Shown here piece by piece: positions 43,611 through 49,874 of a DNA stretch of 64,000 bases (its first letter is position 1; each line of letters starts with the position of its first letter). The position numbers and the translations under genes are program-made. The notes under the pieces are model-generated. The model was not told where the DNA came from, ran no database searches, and was given only the letters and a program-made list of their open reading frames with translations. Source of the stretch: an uncultured Dermabacteraceae bacterium. Its GTDB lineage: Bacteria > Actinomycetota > Actinomycetes > Actinomycetales > Dermabacteraceae. The DNA lies in assembly GCA_946223075.1 (NCBI GenBank), contig CAMILZ010000001.1:1-64000 (forward strand). Reading direction: 5' to 3'.

Positions 43611-44505
43611 GACGCAGCTTTCCGGGCGCCGTCACGGGCGCCGCGCTCGCGCGGTGAACGCGGAAGAGCAGAACGCCCAATCGACGCGTGGCATGACGGG
43701 AGATCTCACCCTCTATGCGCGCCGCACCGCGGTGATTCCGCCGATCGCGGATGAGCAGCTCCCCGAACTCAAGCGCTACACGGGCAAGCGTGCGAAGCGC
43801 CGCGCCGACGTTCCGGCCCATACCGCCCCCGAGGTCGAGAAGAATGTGCGTGACGGAGAGGAAGCGCCCGTCGAAAAGACCGCGCCATCGAGTGAAGCGG
43901 CGGAAGTCGCTGATGGCTCAAGCGTCGAGCTTCCTGCGGCAAGCGTCGGAACCAAAAAGGGTTCCTGGCCCGGTACGCTCCGAGGGCGGGAGGCCGGCGC
44001 CACCGAGCCCTCCACCGAGCCGCAGACGAGCACCGTGTCCGTCGAAGACGAGCCGACTGAGCCGTCCGAGAAAAAGCGGGCTGAGGATGCGCAAGCTCCG
44101 GCTTGGACCTCCGTGAAGGAGGGCACCGAGGACGAGGAAACGAGCGCTTCCGAGGCGCTCGCACCGAAACCCACCGACCCGGACCCCGAGCCCGCGCCCG
44201 TGTATGAGACGACCGACGGGGGAGACCCTACCGACGCGTCCGAATGGCTCGAAGTGGGCGACCTCCCCGCAGACCAGGCACCCGAGCCGAAGCCGGCCGC
44301 GCGTTTCGACGGTACGGTTCTCCACAAGCCGAGCCGCACGTCGGGGGGAATCGGCATGTGGATCACGTGGCTGATCGTCGCGGCGATCGCGCTCACGCTC
44401 ATCGTGCTGCTCGTGACCGGCGTGATCGGCCCCGGCATCGCGAACGCCCTCGCCCCAACTCCCGAGACCATTCCCTTTGACCTTCCCGGAGGACTCGCTT
44501 CGTGA
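43597..44505 (+). CDS. Disordered acidic protein with one C-terminal membrane helix
   Basis: A 302-residue protein I cannot assign. Residues 1-70 are basic (GRRHGRRARAVN, KRYTGKRAKRRAD), residues 70-230 are low-complexity, rich in Glu, Pro, Ser and Thr, and one membrane helix (about 254-277, WITWLIVAAIALTLIVLLV) precedes a short external tail. The long disordered part is predicted cytoplasmic. It lies between nadD and rsfS and overlaps both, with AGGAA before ATG 43597, so it belongs to that operon. In many relatives a LytR-type protein stands near here; this is not one. Confidence 0.75.
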   Translation: MTGTETQLSGRRHGRRARAVNAEEQNAQSTRGMTGDLTLYARRTAVIPPIADEQLPELKRYTGKRAKRRADVPAHTAPEVEKNVRDGEEAPVEKTAPSSEAAEVADGSSVELPAASVGTKKGSWPGTLRGREAGATEPSTEPQTSTVSVEDEPTEPSEKKRAEDAQAPAWTSVKEGTEDEETSASEALAPKPTDPDPEPAPVYETTDGGDPTDASEWLEVGDLPADQAPEPKPAARFDGTVLHKPSRTSGGIGMWITWLIVAAIALTLIVLLVTGVIGPGIANALAPTPETIPFDLPGGLAS

Positions 44506-44891
44506 CAGCAACCCAGGAATCCATTGACATGGCCCGCATCGCTGGGCAGGCTGCGGCGGATAAGCTCGCGGGCAACGTAATCGCGCTCGACGTTTCCGAG
44601 CAACTCGTGATCACCGACGTCTTCGTCGTGTGCTCTGGCGACTCCGAGCGTCAGGTGAACGCGATCGTGAACGGCGTTGAAGAGGAAATGTTCAAAGCCG
44701 GTTACAAACCGAAGCGCCGCGAAGGCGAAAAGGATGCGCGCTGGATCCTCCTCGACTTCACCGACATCGTCGTGCACGTTCAGCACGCCGAAGACCGCGC
44801 GTTCTATGCTCTCGAGCGTCTGTGGCGCGATGCCCCAACGGTCGATCTCGACTTGGATCTTGGCCCCGAGGCTGAGGCGCAGGCGGAGTAA
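44502..44891 (+). CDS. rsfS: Ribosomal silencing factor RsfS
   Basis: Binds ribosomal protein L14 and blocks joining of the subunits when nutrients are scarce. The 129-residue protein contains DVSEQLVITDVFVVCSGDSE and WILLDFTDIVVHVQ, the core of the RsfS/Iojap family. The start GTG 44502 overlaps the upstream stop by 4 bases; the stop overlaps the next ATG (TAATG). The pair nadD and rsfS is widely conserved. Confidence 0.94.
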   Translation: MTATQESIDMARIAGQAAADKLAGNVIALDVSEQLVITDVFVVCSGDSERQVNAIVNGVEEEMFKAGYKPKRREGEKDARWILLDFTDIVVHVQHAEDRAFYALERLWRDAPTVDLDLDLGPEAEAQAE

Positions 44892-45532
44892 TGGCTTCCC
44901 GCCTCATTCTTGTGCGCCACGGACAAACCGACTACAACTTCAGCGGCCGCATCCAAGGCGCTTCCGACATTCCGCTCAACGAAACTGGCCTCGCGCAAGC
45001 ACGCGCCGTAGGCGAGTCCCTCTCGGCTGACGAATCCGTGGTAGCCGTGTACAGCTCGCCGCTCGGTCGGGCGAAAAGCACGGCAGAGGCGGTCGCAGCG
45101 CCCCACAGACTCGAGGTCATGTCCGACGCTCGCCTGCGCGAACGTGGTTTCGGCGACTGGGAAGGGCTCACCCGCGACGAGATCGAAAAGGGCTGGCCGT
45201 TCGAGTTCGCGCTGTGGCGCGCTGGCGTATCGAGTGGCCTCGAGAAGGCGCGAGTTGAGCACAGGGCAGATGTGGCGCGTCGCTTCGATGCGGCCTGCCG
45301 TGAGTTTTCCGCGCGTCACGAATCCGGCACGGTCGTCGTGGTCGCCCACGGCGCCGCGATTTCCCTTGGTCTCGCCGCGATGATCGGTGCTGGTGAAGGT
45401 GATTTCCGTGGGCTCGCAAGCATGGATAATTGCCACCGCGCGGTCGTTGAGGTGATGCGTCGAAGTGAAGGCGCAGGGTGGGTGAGGCTCACATCACTGA
45501 ACCTCCCGCCAGATTTCGCAGCCGCACGCTAA
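44891..45532 (+). CDS. Histidine phosphatase family protein (phosphoglycerate-mutase fold)
   Basis: A 213-residue phosphatase of the histidine phosphatase superfamily. The catalytic RHG motif is LVRHGQTDYN with His10; YSSPLGRAKSTAEA near residue 57 gives the second arginine, and VVAHGAAISLG near 154 the second histidine. Substrate unknown; in this position (after rsfS) such proteins are often labelled phosphoglycerate mutase without proof. The gene overlaps rsfS by one base. Confidence 0.88.
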   Translation: MASRLILVRHGQTDYNFSGRIQGASDIPLNETGLAQARAVGESLSADESVVAVYSSPLGRAKSTAEAVAAPHRLEVMSDARLRERGFGDWEGLTRDEIEKGWPFEFALWRAGVSSGLEKARVEHRADVARRFDAACREFSARHESGTVVVVAHGAAISLGLAAMIGAGEGDFRGLASMDNCHRAVVEVMRRSEGAGWVRLTSLNLPPDFAAAR

Positions 45533-45543
45533 GCGTGTAGTAT
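45515..45543 (+). promoter_or_regulatory. Candidate promoter of tRNA-Ala
   Basis: TTCGCA and TAGTAT are spaced by 17 bases, overlapping the end of the phosphatase gene, with the -10 box 34 bases before the tRNA. Confidence 0.4.
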
Positions 45544-45577
45544 TGCTGGAGTCGCTTCGGCGATACCCACAAATATT

Positions 45578-45650
45578 GGGGCTATGGCGCAGTTGGTAGC
45601 GCGTCTGCATGGCATGCAGAAGGTCACGGGTTCGAATCCCGTTAGCTCCA
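45578..45650 (+). tRNA. tRNA-Ala (anticodon GGC), integration target
   Basis: The acceptor stem GGGGCTA pairs with TAGCTCC and includes the G3-U70 pair that marks alanine tRNAs; the discriminator is A. The anticodon stem TCTGC/GCAGA has loop ATGGCAT, anticodon GGC. CCA is not encoded. Its last 14 bases and the next 3 (45637-45653) are repeated with two changes at 49741-49757, so its 3' end is the apparent attachment site of a mobile element. Confidence 0.96.
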
Positions 45651-45653
45651 CGT
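45637..45653 (+). repeat. Left attachment repeat in tRNA-Ala
   Basis: TCCCGTTAGCTCCACGT spans the T-stem end, acceptor strand and three bases beyond the tRNA. It matches the copy at 49741 at 15 of 17 positions and the copy at 46261 at 13 of 17. Confidence 0.75.
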
Positions 45654-45665
45654 AAGACGAGAAAA

Positions 45666-45682
45666 TCGAAACTTGCCCCGCC
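45666..45682 (+). repeat. Left arm of a 17-bp inverted repeat at the element edges
   Basis: TCGAAACTTGCCCCGCC begins 12 bases inside the left attachment repeat. The exact reverse complement stands at 49718-49734, 6 bases inside the right attachment repeat. Confidence 0.75.
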
Positions 45683-45700
45683 TGACGGCGGGGCAGTTTT
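45674..45700 (+). terminator. Hairpin terminator just after tRNA-Ala, supplied by the element
   Basis: TGCCCCGCC and GGCGGGGCA form a 9-bp stem with a TGAC loop, followed by GTTTTG. It probably ends the tRNA-Ala transcript now that the original terminator has been moved to 49764. Confidence 0.65.
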
Positions 45701-46260
45701 GTTTCTGCGGTGAGGTGCGCCGGGGCGTCGATGGTGATGCGGGTGAACAGGGCGCGGTTGAGGATGCGTCGTTCGACTGGTTCGCACTTGTTGTATTCGC
45801 ACTTGTTGTAGAGGTCGTCGAGGTCGATCAGGAGATCGGTGAGCTGGTCCAAGCCTGTTCGGGCCTTGGCGTAGGTGTCGGTGAGGTTGGCGAGCTGTGT
45901 GGTGATCTGATCGAGGCTGGCGCGGATGCGGTCTTGTTCGCTTTTGAGGAGGTCGTGTGGGATCGTGTCGGCGTAGTGGGCTTGGACGAGTTTGAGGCGT
46001 TCGACTTCGAGCTTGTCGCGCCGGGCGGTCAGGAGCTCGCGTTCGTCCTCGCCGGGTCCTTCGAGCTGGTCGAACACGTCGTTGAGGACCTTCCGGACGT
46101 GCTCAGCCTGGGCCTAGTTCAGGGAGTTGCGCTGGTAGGTGCGTTCGATCTCGGCTTCGGCGCGTTCGGGGTCGATCTCGATCTCGCTGGACTCGCTTCC
46201 TCGGGCATCGGTGGTGCGGACGTTGAGGTAGCCCAGAGGCGCTTTGGTGGGGGCGCTTCA

Positions 46261-46277
46261 TCCCGCTAGGTAGACGT
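46261..46277 (+). repeat. Internal copy of the attachment repeat
   Basis: TCCCGCTAGGTAGACGT matches the right copy at 15 of 17 bases and the tRNA copy at 13 of 17. It lies exactly between the recombinase remnant and the end of the LysR gene, 3480 bp from the right copy in the same orientation. Confidence 0.65.
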
Positions 46278-47197
46278 CACGAGGGCGATTCGTCAGAGAG
46301 GTCCGCGGAATGCTCGGCGTGCTCTGAGTGATGGAGGGTGACGGCGTCGAGGAACGCGGTGGTGGCGGGGCTGGGGTTGAAGTCGTTCCAGGCGAGGTAT
46401 TCCACTCGCCGTGGCGCGTCCTTCACGGTGATGGCTGCCAGCGTGTGGTCTGCGGGGACGACGTGGGCGGACAGGAGAGCGGCTGCCAGTCCGTTGCGGA
46501 TGAGTCCGAGGATGAGGTCGATGGTCATCGCTTCGAACGCCACCTCGCGTTGCAGGCCGGCCGCGCTGAATGCAAGGTCGGCCTGTGCCCGGCCGGCGGT
46601 TCCGCTGGGAAAGTCGACGAACCGTTCGTGAGTGAGATCCTCCAGCATCACGTGCGTGCTCGATGCCAGTTGGTGTGCTGCTGGCAGTACCGCGACCAGG
46701 GATTCTCTCGAGAGTTCCCTGGTGGTGACCCCGTGCGGGGGTGTGCTCTCGGCGAGTCCGAGGAAGGCGACGTCGAGCTGACCGGAGCGGATGTCGCCCA
46801 GGAATTGTTTGCTGCCTCCGGTGCGTAGCGCGATGCGAACCGCGGGGTGTTTGGTGTGAAAAGACGCGAGCAGGTGCGGCACGTCGATGGCCGTGACGGT
46901 GGGGATCACTCCGATGCTCAAAGACCCGCGCACCTCGCCGCCGGCTGCGGCGGCGTCGGTGACGGCACGCTCGGCAGCGGCCAGGCTTTGCCGTGCCGCC
47001 TGGACGAAAGCCTCCCCCGCCGGGGTGAGTTCCACGCGGCGTGAGGTGCGCGCAAAAAGCTGGACCCCGATCTCCTGTTCGAGCGCCTTGATCTGGTGGC
47101 TCAGCGCTGACTGGACCACGAAACACCGTTCGGCGGCACGGGTGAAACTCCGTTCCTCGGCGACTGCCACGGCATACCGCATCTGCTGCAACTCCAT
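46277..47197 (-). CDS. LysR-family transcriptional regulator
   Basis: A 306-residue LysR-type regulator with an N-terminal winged helix (residues 1-60; FTRAAERCFVVQSALSHQIK and LFARTSRRVELTPAG) and a periplasmic-binding-like effector domain (about 90-295; SLSIGVIPTVTAIDVPHLL). It is divergent from the EamA transporter gene with an 80-bp gap, the classic LysR arrangement for autorepression and activation of the neighbour. The gap contains ATG-N9-CAT around 47205-47219, close to the T-N11-A pattern of LysR sites. Its codon use, with frequent CTG for leucine, differs from the host genes around the element. Confidence 0.88.
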   Translation of the reverse strand: MELQQMRYAVAVAEERSFTRAAERCFVVQSALSHQIKALEQEIGVQLFARTSRRVELTPAGEAFVQAARQSLAAAERAVTDAAAAGGEVRGSLSIGVIPTVTAIDVPHLLASFHTKHPAVRIALRTGGSKQFLGDIRSGQLDVAFLGLAESTPPHGVTTRELSRESLVAVLPAAHQLASSTHVMLEDLTHERFVDFPSGTAGRAQADLAFSAAGLQREVAFEAMTIDLILGLIRNGLAAALLSAHVVPADHTLAAITVKDAPRRVEYLAWNDFNPSPATTAFLDAVTLHHSEHAEHSADLSDESPS

Positions 47198-47276
47198 TCA
47201 TCCATGATCTCCGTGCATGCCAGAAATGACAAACATGTGTTGGACTCATGACAGTGTGGGGGTGAGGATGGAACAC

Positions 47277-48191
47277 ATGAACACCACGACCGCGCCAGGC
47301 ACGGACAGCGCGACGACTCCCGCGGCACGTGCCGGCTGGATTGCCACCACGGCCGTTGCGCCGATGGTCTGGGGCACGACCTACATCGTCACCACCCACC
47401 TGCTCCCACCGGGACATCCATTGTTCGCCGCGCTGATGCGCACCCTTCCGGCCGGGCTGATCGCCCTCGCGATCGCCCGCCAACTCCCCCGGGGCAACTG
47501 GTGGTGGAAGAGTCTGGTGCTGGGCGGACTGAACATGGGGGCGTTCTTCCCCTTGTTGTTCGTGACAGCTCAGCGTCTGCCCGGTGGGGTCGCTGCCACC
47601 TTGGGCGCCGTGCAGCCGATCGTGATTGCGTTCCTCGCTGTCGTGATCCTGCACGAGAAGCTCTCTGGTTGGAGGCTGCTGTGGGGCGTGGTCGGCATGG
47701 TGGGCGTGGGCCTCGTGGTCCTCGGACCGGAGGCCGCGCTGGACCCGCTCGGGGTGGTGGCGGGCCTCGCGGGTGCCGTGTCCATGGGGACCGGCGTCGT
47801 GCTCACCAAGAAATGGGGACGCCCCGTGAACGTGAGCGCCGTCGGACTGGCGGGATGGCAACTCACCGCAGCCGGGCTGATCTTGCTGCTGCCCGCGCTG
47901 GTGATCGACGGCCCGCCCGGCATCGACGCAGCCGCGCTCGCCGGATACGCCTGGCTCGGCCTCGTCGGGGCGCTGCTGACGTACACGATCTGGTTCGCGG
48001 GTATCCGCCATCTGCCCGTCACGCCGACCGCCTTGCTCGGCCTGCTCTCACCCCTGACCGCTGCGGCACTGGGCGCGCTCATCGCGGATGAAGCGCTCAC
48101 CGCGATCCAGCTTGTCGGCTTCGCCACGGCACTGATCGCCCTGGCCTCGGGGCAACTTCCACCACCGAATCGACGAAAGGACAACGCATGA
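47277..48191 (+). CDS. EamA-family (drug/metabolite) transporter
   Basis: A 304-residue membrane protein with two EamA repeats and about ten membrane helices: WGTTYIVTTHLLPPGHP in helix 1 and QRLPGGVAATLGAVQPIV in the first repeat, GLAGAVSMGTGVVLTKKWG and LGLLSPLTAAALGALIADE in the second. Such proteins export amino acids or metabolites; the substrate is unknown. I take ATG 47277, with GAGG 9 bases upstream; ATG 47268 is an alternative. It overlaps the next gene by ATGA and is probably controlled by the divergent LysR protein. Confidence 0.87.
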   Translation: MNTTTAPGTDSATTPAARAGWIATTAVAPMVWGTTYIVTTHLLPPGHPLFAALMRTLPAGLIALAIARQLPRGNWWWKSLVLGGLNMGAFFPLLFVTAQRLPGGVAATLGAVQPIVIAFLAVVILHEKLSGWRLLWGVVGMVGVGLVVLGPEAALDPLGVVAGLAGAVSMGTGVVLTKKWGRPVNVSAVGLAGWQLTAAGLILLLPALVIDGPPGIDAAALAGYAWLGLVGALLTYTIWFAGIRHLPVTPTALLGLLSPLTAAALGALIADEALTAIQLVGFATALIALASGQLPPPNRRKDNA

Positions 48192-48856
48192 AGATCGCCA
48201 TTTTTGGAGCCACGGGTATGGCAGGTTCTGCCATCACCGATGAAGCCGCACGACGCGGGCACCACGTCCTCGCCGCGTCCCGCCACCCGCGCGCGGACGG
48301 TGCGGCCGACGTCGTATCTCGAGCCGTCGACGTCGCAGACAGCACGTCAGTAGCAGCGGCTGTGGCCGACATGGACGCGGCTGTTGTCGCCGTCCGCCCC
48401 GCGCCGGGCCAGGAGAGTAGCCTGTCTGCCCTCACCCGGAACGTGCTCGATGCCGCCCGGCTCCACGATGTTCGCGTGATCGTGGTGGGCGGATCCGCAC
48501 CCCTGTGGTCGCCCAGCTTGCCGGGCCGTCGAGTCTTTGACGACCCTACCTATGTTCCGGCAGCGTGGCGCACCATCGCTCAGGCGAGCCTGGACCAGTT
48601 CACCGCTTGTCAGCAGCATCCACATGAGCGGTGGACGTACGTCAGCCCACCAGCGTTCTTCGAACCGGGACCACGAACCGGACGGTACGAACGCGGCACA
48701 GACACGCTCCTGGTGGACGAGCGCGGAACCTCTCGCATCAGTGCGGCGGACTTCGCGATCGCCATCGTCGACGAACTGGAGAACCCCGGCGAGGACATCC
48801 ACTTCACCGTGGCGACGTTCAGTTCCGACAACGAGACGATGGAGAAGCGTGCATGA
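48188..48856 (+). CDS. NAD(P)H-binding (NmrA/YwnB-like) protein
   Basis: A 222-residue Rossmann-fold protein of the atypical short-chain dehydrogenase type. The nucleotide-binding motif GATGMAGSA stands at residues 7-15, VIVVGGSAPLW near 98 gives the next strand, and ISAADFAIAIVDELENPG near 183 is typical of the YwnB/NmrA-like group. The YxxxK pair of classical dehydrogenases is not evident, so it may be a redox sensor or reductase of unknown substrate. ATGA overlaps on both sides put it in one operon with the EamA gene and the truncated MFS gene. Confidence 0.83.
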   Translation: MKIAIFGATGMAGSAITDEAARRGHHVLAASRHPRADGAADVVSRAVDVADSTSVAAAVADMDAAVVAVRPAPGQESSLSALTRNVLDAARLHDVRVIVVGGSAPLWSPSLPGRRVFDDPTYVPAAWRTIAQASLDQFTACQQHPHERWTYVSPPAFFEPGPRTGRYERGTDTLLVDERGTSRISAADFAIAIVDELENPGEDIHFTVATFSSDNETMEKRA

Positions 48857-49290
48857 CCGCCACTACTGAAGGTGTGTTCTCGCCCGCGCTGCGCTTGGTC
48901 ATCGTCGGTCTGCTGGTCTCGGTGGGCATCGTCGCGTTCGACGGACTGGGGGTGACCACGGCTCTGCCGGCCATCGCCTCAGAGCTGGGAGGGATGGACA
49001 CCTACGGGTGGGCGGTCTCGGCACTGATGCTGGCCAGTGTCGCGAGCACCGTGATCGCCGGCTTCCTTGCAGACCGGCACAACCCACGCGGACCGTACCT
49101 GGCTGGCTTCGGGATCTTTACCGCAGGACTCGTCATGTCCGGCCTCGCCACGAGTTGGGCGCTTCAGAATGGAATGGCACCGGCGCCGAGCTCGCTCATT
49201 GCAACAACGTGGAGGTCTATCCAGTCGGAGGCTGGTGGAAGAACAACAGCAGGAAGGACCGACGGGACCTGCCGGTCCGGTACTCGCTAG
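48853..49290 (+). pseudogene. Truncated MFS transporter
   Basis: The gene starts well at ATG 48853, overlapping the upstream stop, with a typical MFS beginning: a first helix (LVIVGLLVSVGIVAFD), VTTALPAIASELGG, and the loop-2/3 motif GFLADRHNPRGPYLAGFG. After about residue 100 (near 49157) the likeness stops abruptly and the frame continues as polar non-membrane sequence to 49290. Only about 3-4 of the expected 12-14 helices remain, so it is the 5' end of a gene cut by deletion or rearrangement. Confidence 0.75.
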
Positions 49291-49435
49291 TCCTGTCGCT
49301 TCAGACACGGGATCAAGGCGTCGACCTCTACACCCCCATCGCCACACAGCTGCCAATCCCAGTTGCCATGCCGATTCCCATCCCCGTTGCTTCGCAGATC
49401 CTGGGGTCCTGAAAGAATCAGCCAGCAAAGACCTC
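49291..49435. other. Remnant DNA with no recognisable gene
   Basis: Between the MFS remnant and the AraC fragment I see no open frame with recognisable content. Short open frames overlap it but lack ribosome binding sites and family likeness. It appears to be decayed cargo. Confidence 0.4.
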
Positions 49436-49621
49436 CTACTGGCGATCGCCATGATCACAGTTGCGCAGACGAGCGGCTGTCATCACCACGCCACTCCATC
49501 TCAACCAGTCGCCGCGGGTCAGGTCCTCCAGGTCGAGGGGCTGGTCGACCTCGCGGTCGATCCGGTCCCGGACGCGCCGCAGCCGCGCGAGGTCGTGACG
49601 GCGCTGTTCGGGCGTGGGCAT
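49436..49621 (-). pseudogene. AraC-family regulator fragment
   Basis: The frame starts MPTPEQRRHDLARLRRVRDR and continues IDREVDQPLDLEDLTRG, the usual opening of short AraC-type regulators just before the first helix-turn-helix. After about residue 40 the family likeness is lost (DWLRWSGVV) and the frame ends at 61 residues. The DNA-binding domain is missing, so it is a broken gene. Confidence 0.6.
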
Positions 49622-49717
49622 GCGCTCAACGTGCCATGGGCCCGAGAGACCTCACGGCCGACCGAGTCGCCTGTGCGGCGCCGGATCGCGTCGTGCATTG
49701 AACTCATCCGTGCTAAC

Positions 49718-49734
49718 GGCGGGGCAAGTTTCGA
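49718..49734 (-). repeat. Right arm of the 17-bp inverted repeat
   Basis: On the plus strand it reads GGCGGGGCAAGTTTCGA, the exact reverse complement of 45666-45682, and stands 6 bases inside the right attachment repeat. Confidence 0.75.
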
Positions 49735-49740
49735 CAAGCC

Positions 49741-49757
49741 TCCCGCTAGGTCCACGT
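49741..49757 (+). repeat. Right attachment repeat (copy of the tRNA-Ala 3' end)
   Basis: TCCCGCTAGGTCCACGT differs from the tRNA-Ala 3' end at two of 17 positions. It is followed at once by a hairpin terminator that would suit a tRNA gene. Confidence 0.75.
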
Positions 49758-49763
49758 CGAATT

Positions 49764-49802
49764 AAAACCCCAGGTTGCCAGTATGAGCGCCTGGGGTTTT
49801 TC
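49764..49802 (+). terminator. Intrinsic terminator, probably the original tRNA-Ala terminator
   Basis: AAAACCCCAGG and CCTGGGGTTTT form an 11-bp stem with a 15-base loop and end in TTTTT. No complete gene lies just upstream, but the tRNA-Ala 3'-end copy does, so this is best read as the tRNA-Ala terminator separated from its gene by the insertion. Confidence 0.85.
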
Positions 49803-49862
49803 GTTTGTCGCGGACCAACTTCCTCTGGGTGAGACGCGCAGCACATTATGCGCTTTTCTCGC

Positions 49863-49868
49863 TAGGCT
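49863..49868 (+). promoter_or_regulatory. Candidate -10 box of a leaderless S9 peptidase transcript
   Basis: TAGGCT is 6 bases before ATG 49875, and no Shine-Dalgarno sequence is present. Just upstream is the inverted repeat GCGCA-N8-TGCGC (49836-49853), which would overlap the -35 region and could be an operator. Confidence 0.45.
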
Positions 49869-49874
49869 TGCTCC

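Larger units (their letters stand above)
45660..46260 (-). pseudogene. Large serine recombinase remnant
   Basis: Reading from 46260 leftward, the frame gives APLGYLNVRTTD and IEIDPERA, wording of the recombinase domain of large serine integrases. It jumps straight to a C-terminal coiled-coil segment (LLTARRDKLEVERLKLVQAH, then the final RILNRALFTRITID). The N-terminal catalytic domain and the zinc ribbon are missing, and an in-frame TAG stands at 46114-46116. The rest stays open through the tRNA-Ala antisense strand to 45529. It is an inactive integrase fragment beside its likely attachment site. Confidence 0.8.
45637..49757. mobile_element. Decayed element integrated at the 3' end of tRNA-Ala
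   Basis: The left edge is the tRNA-Ala 3' end (45637-45653) and the right edge a 15/17 copy of it (49741-49757). Just inside each edge is one arm of a 17-bp inverted repeat. The cargo is a broken serine recombinase next to the tRNA, a LysR regulator, an EamA transporter, an NAD(P)-binding protein, a truncated MFS transporter and an AraC-regulator fragment. A third copy of the edge sequence at 46261-46277 (15/17 to the right copy) splits the element into a recombinase part of about 0.6 kb and a cargo part of about 3.5 kb, as in tandem insertion. Leucine in the cargo is mostly CTG, against CTC in the host. Confidence 0.75.

Noticed and set aside
45673..46269. A plus-strand frame of 198 codons with many Val and Gly residues after tRNA-Ala.
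   Set aside because: It is the antisense of the serine recombinase remnant, whose frame has clear family wording.
46293..48011. A 572-codon minus-strand frame covering the LysR and EamA genes.
   Set aside because: The LysR and EamA reading frames have clear family motifs; this frame gives low-complexity basic sequence only.
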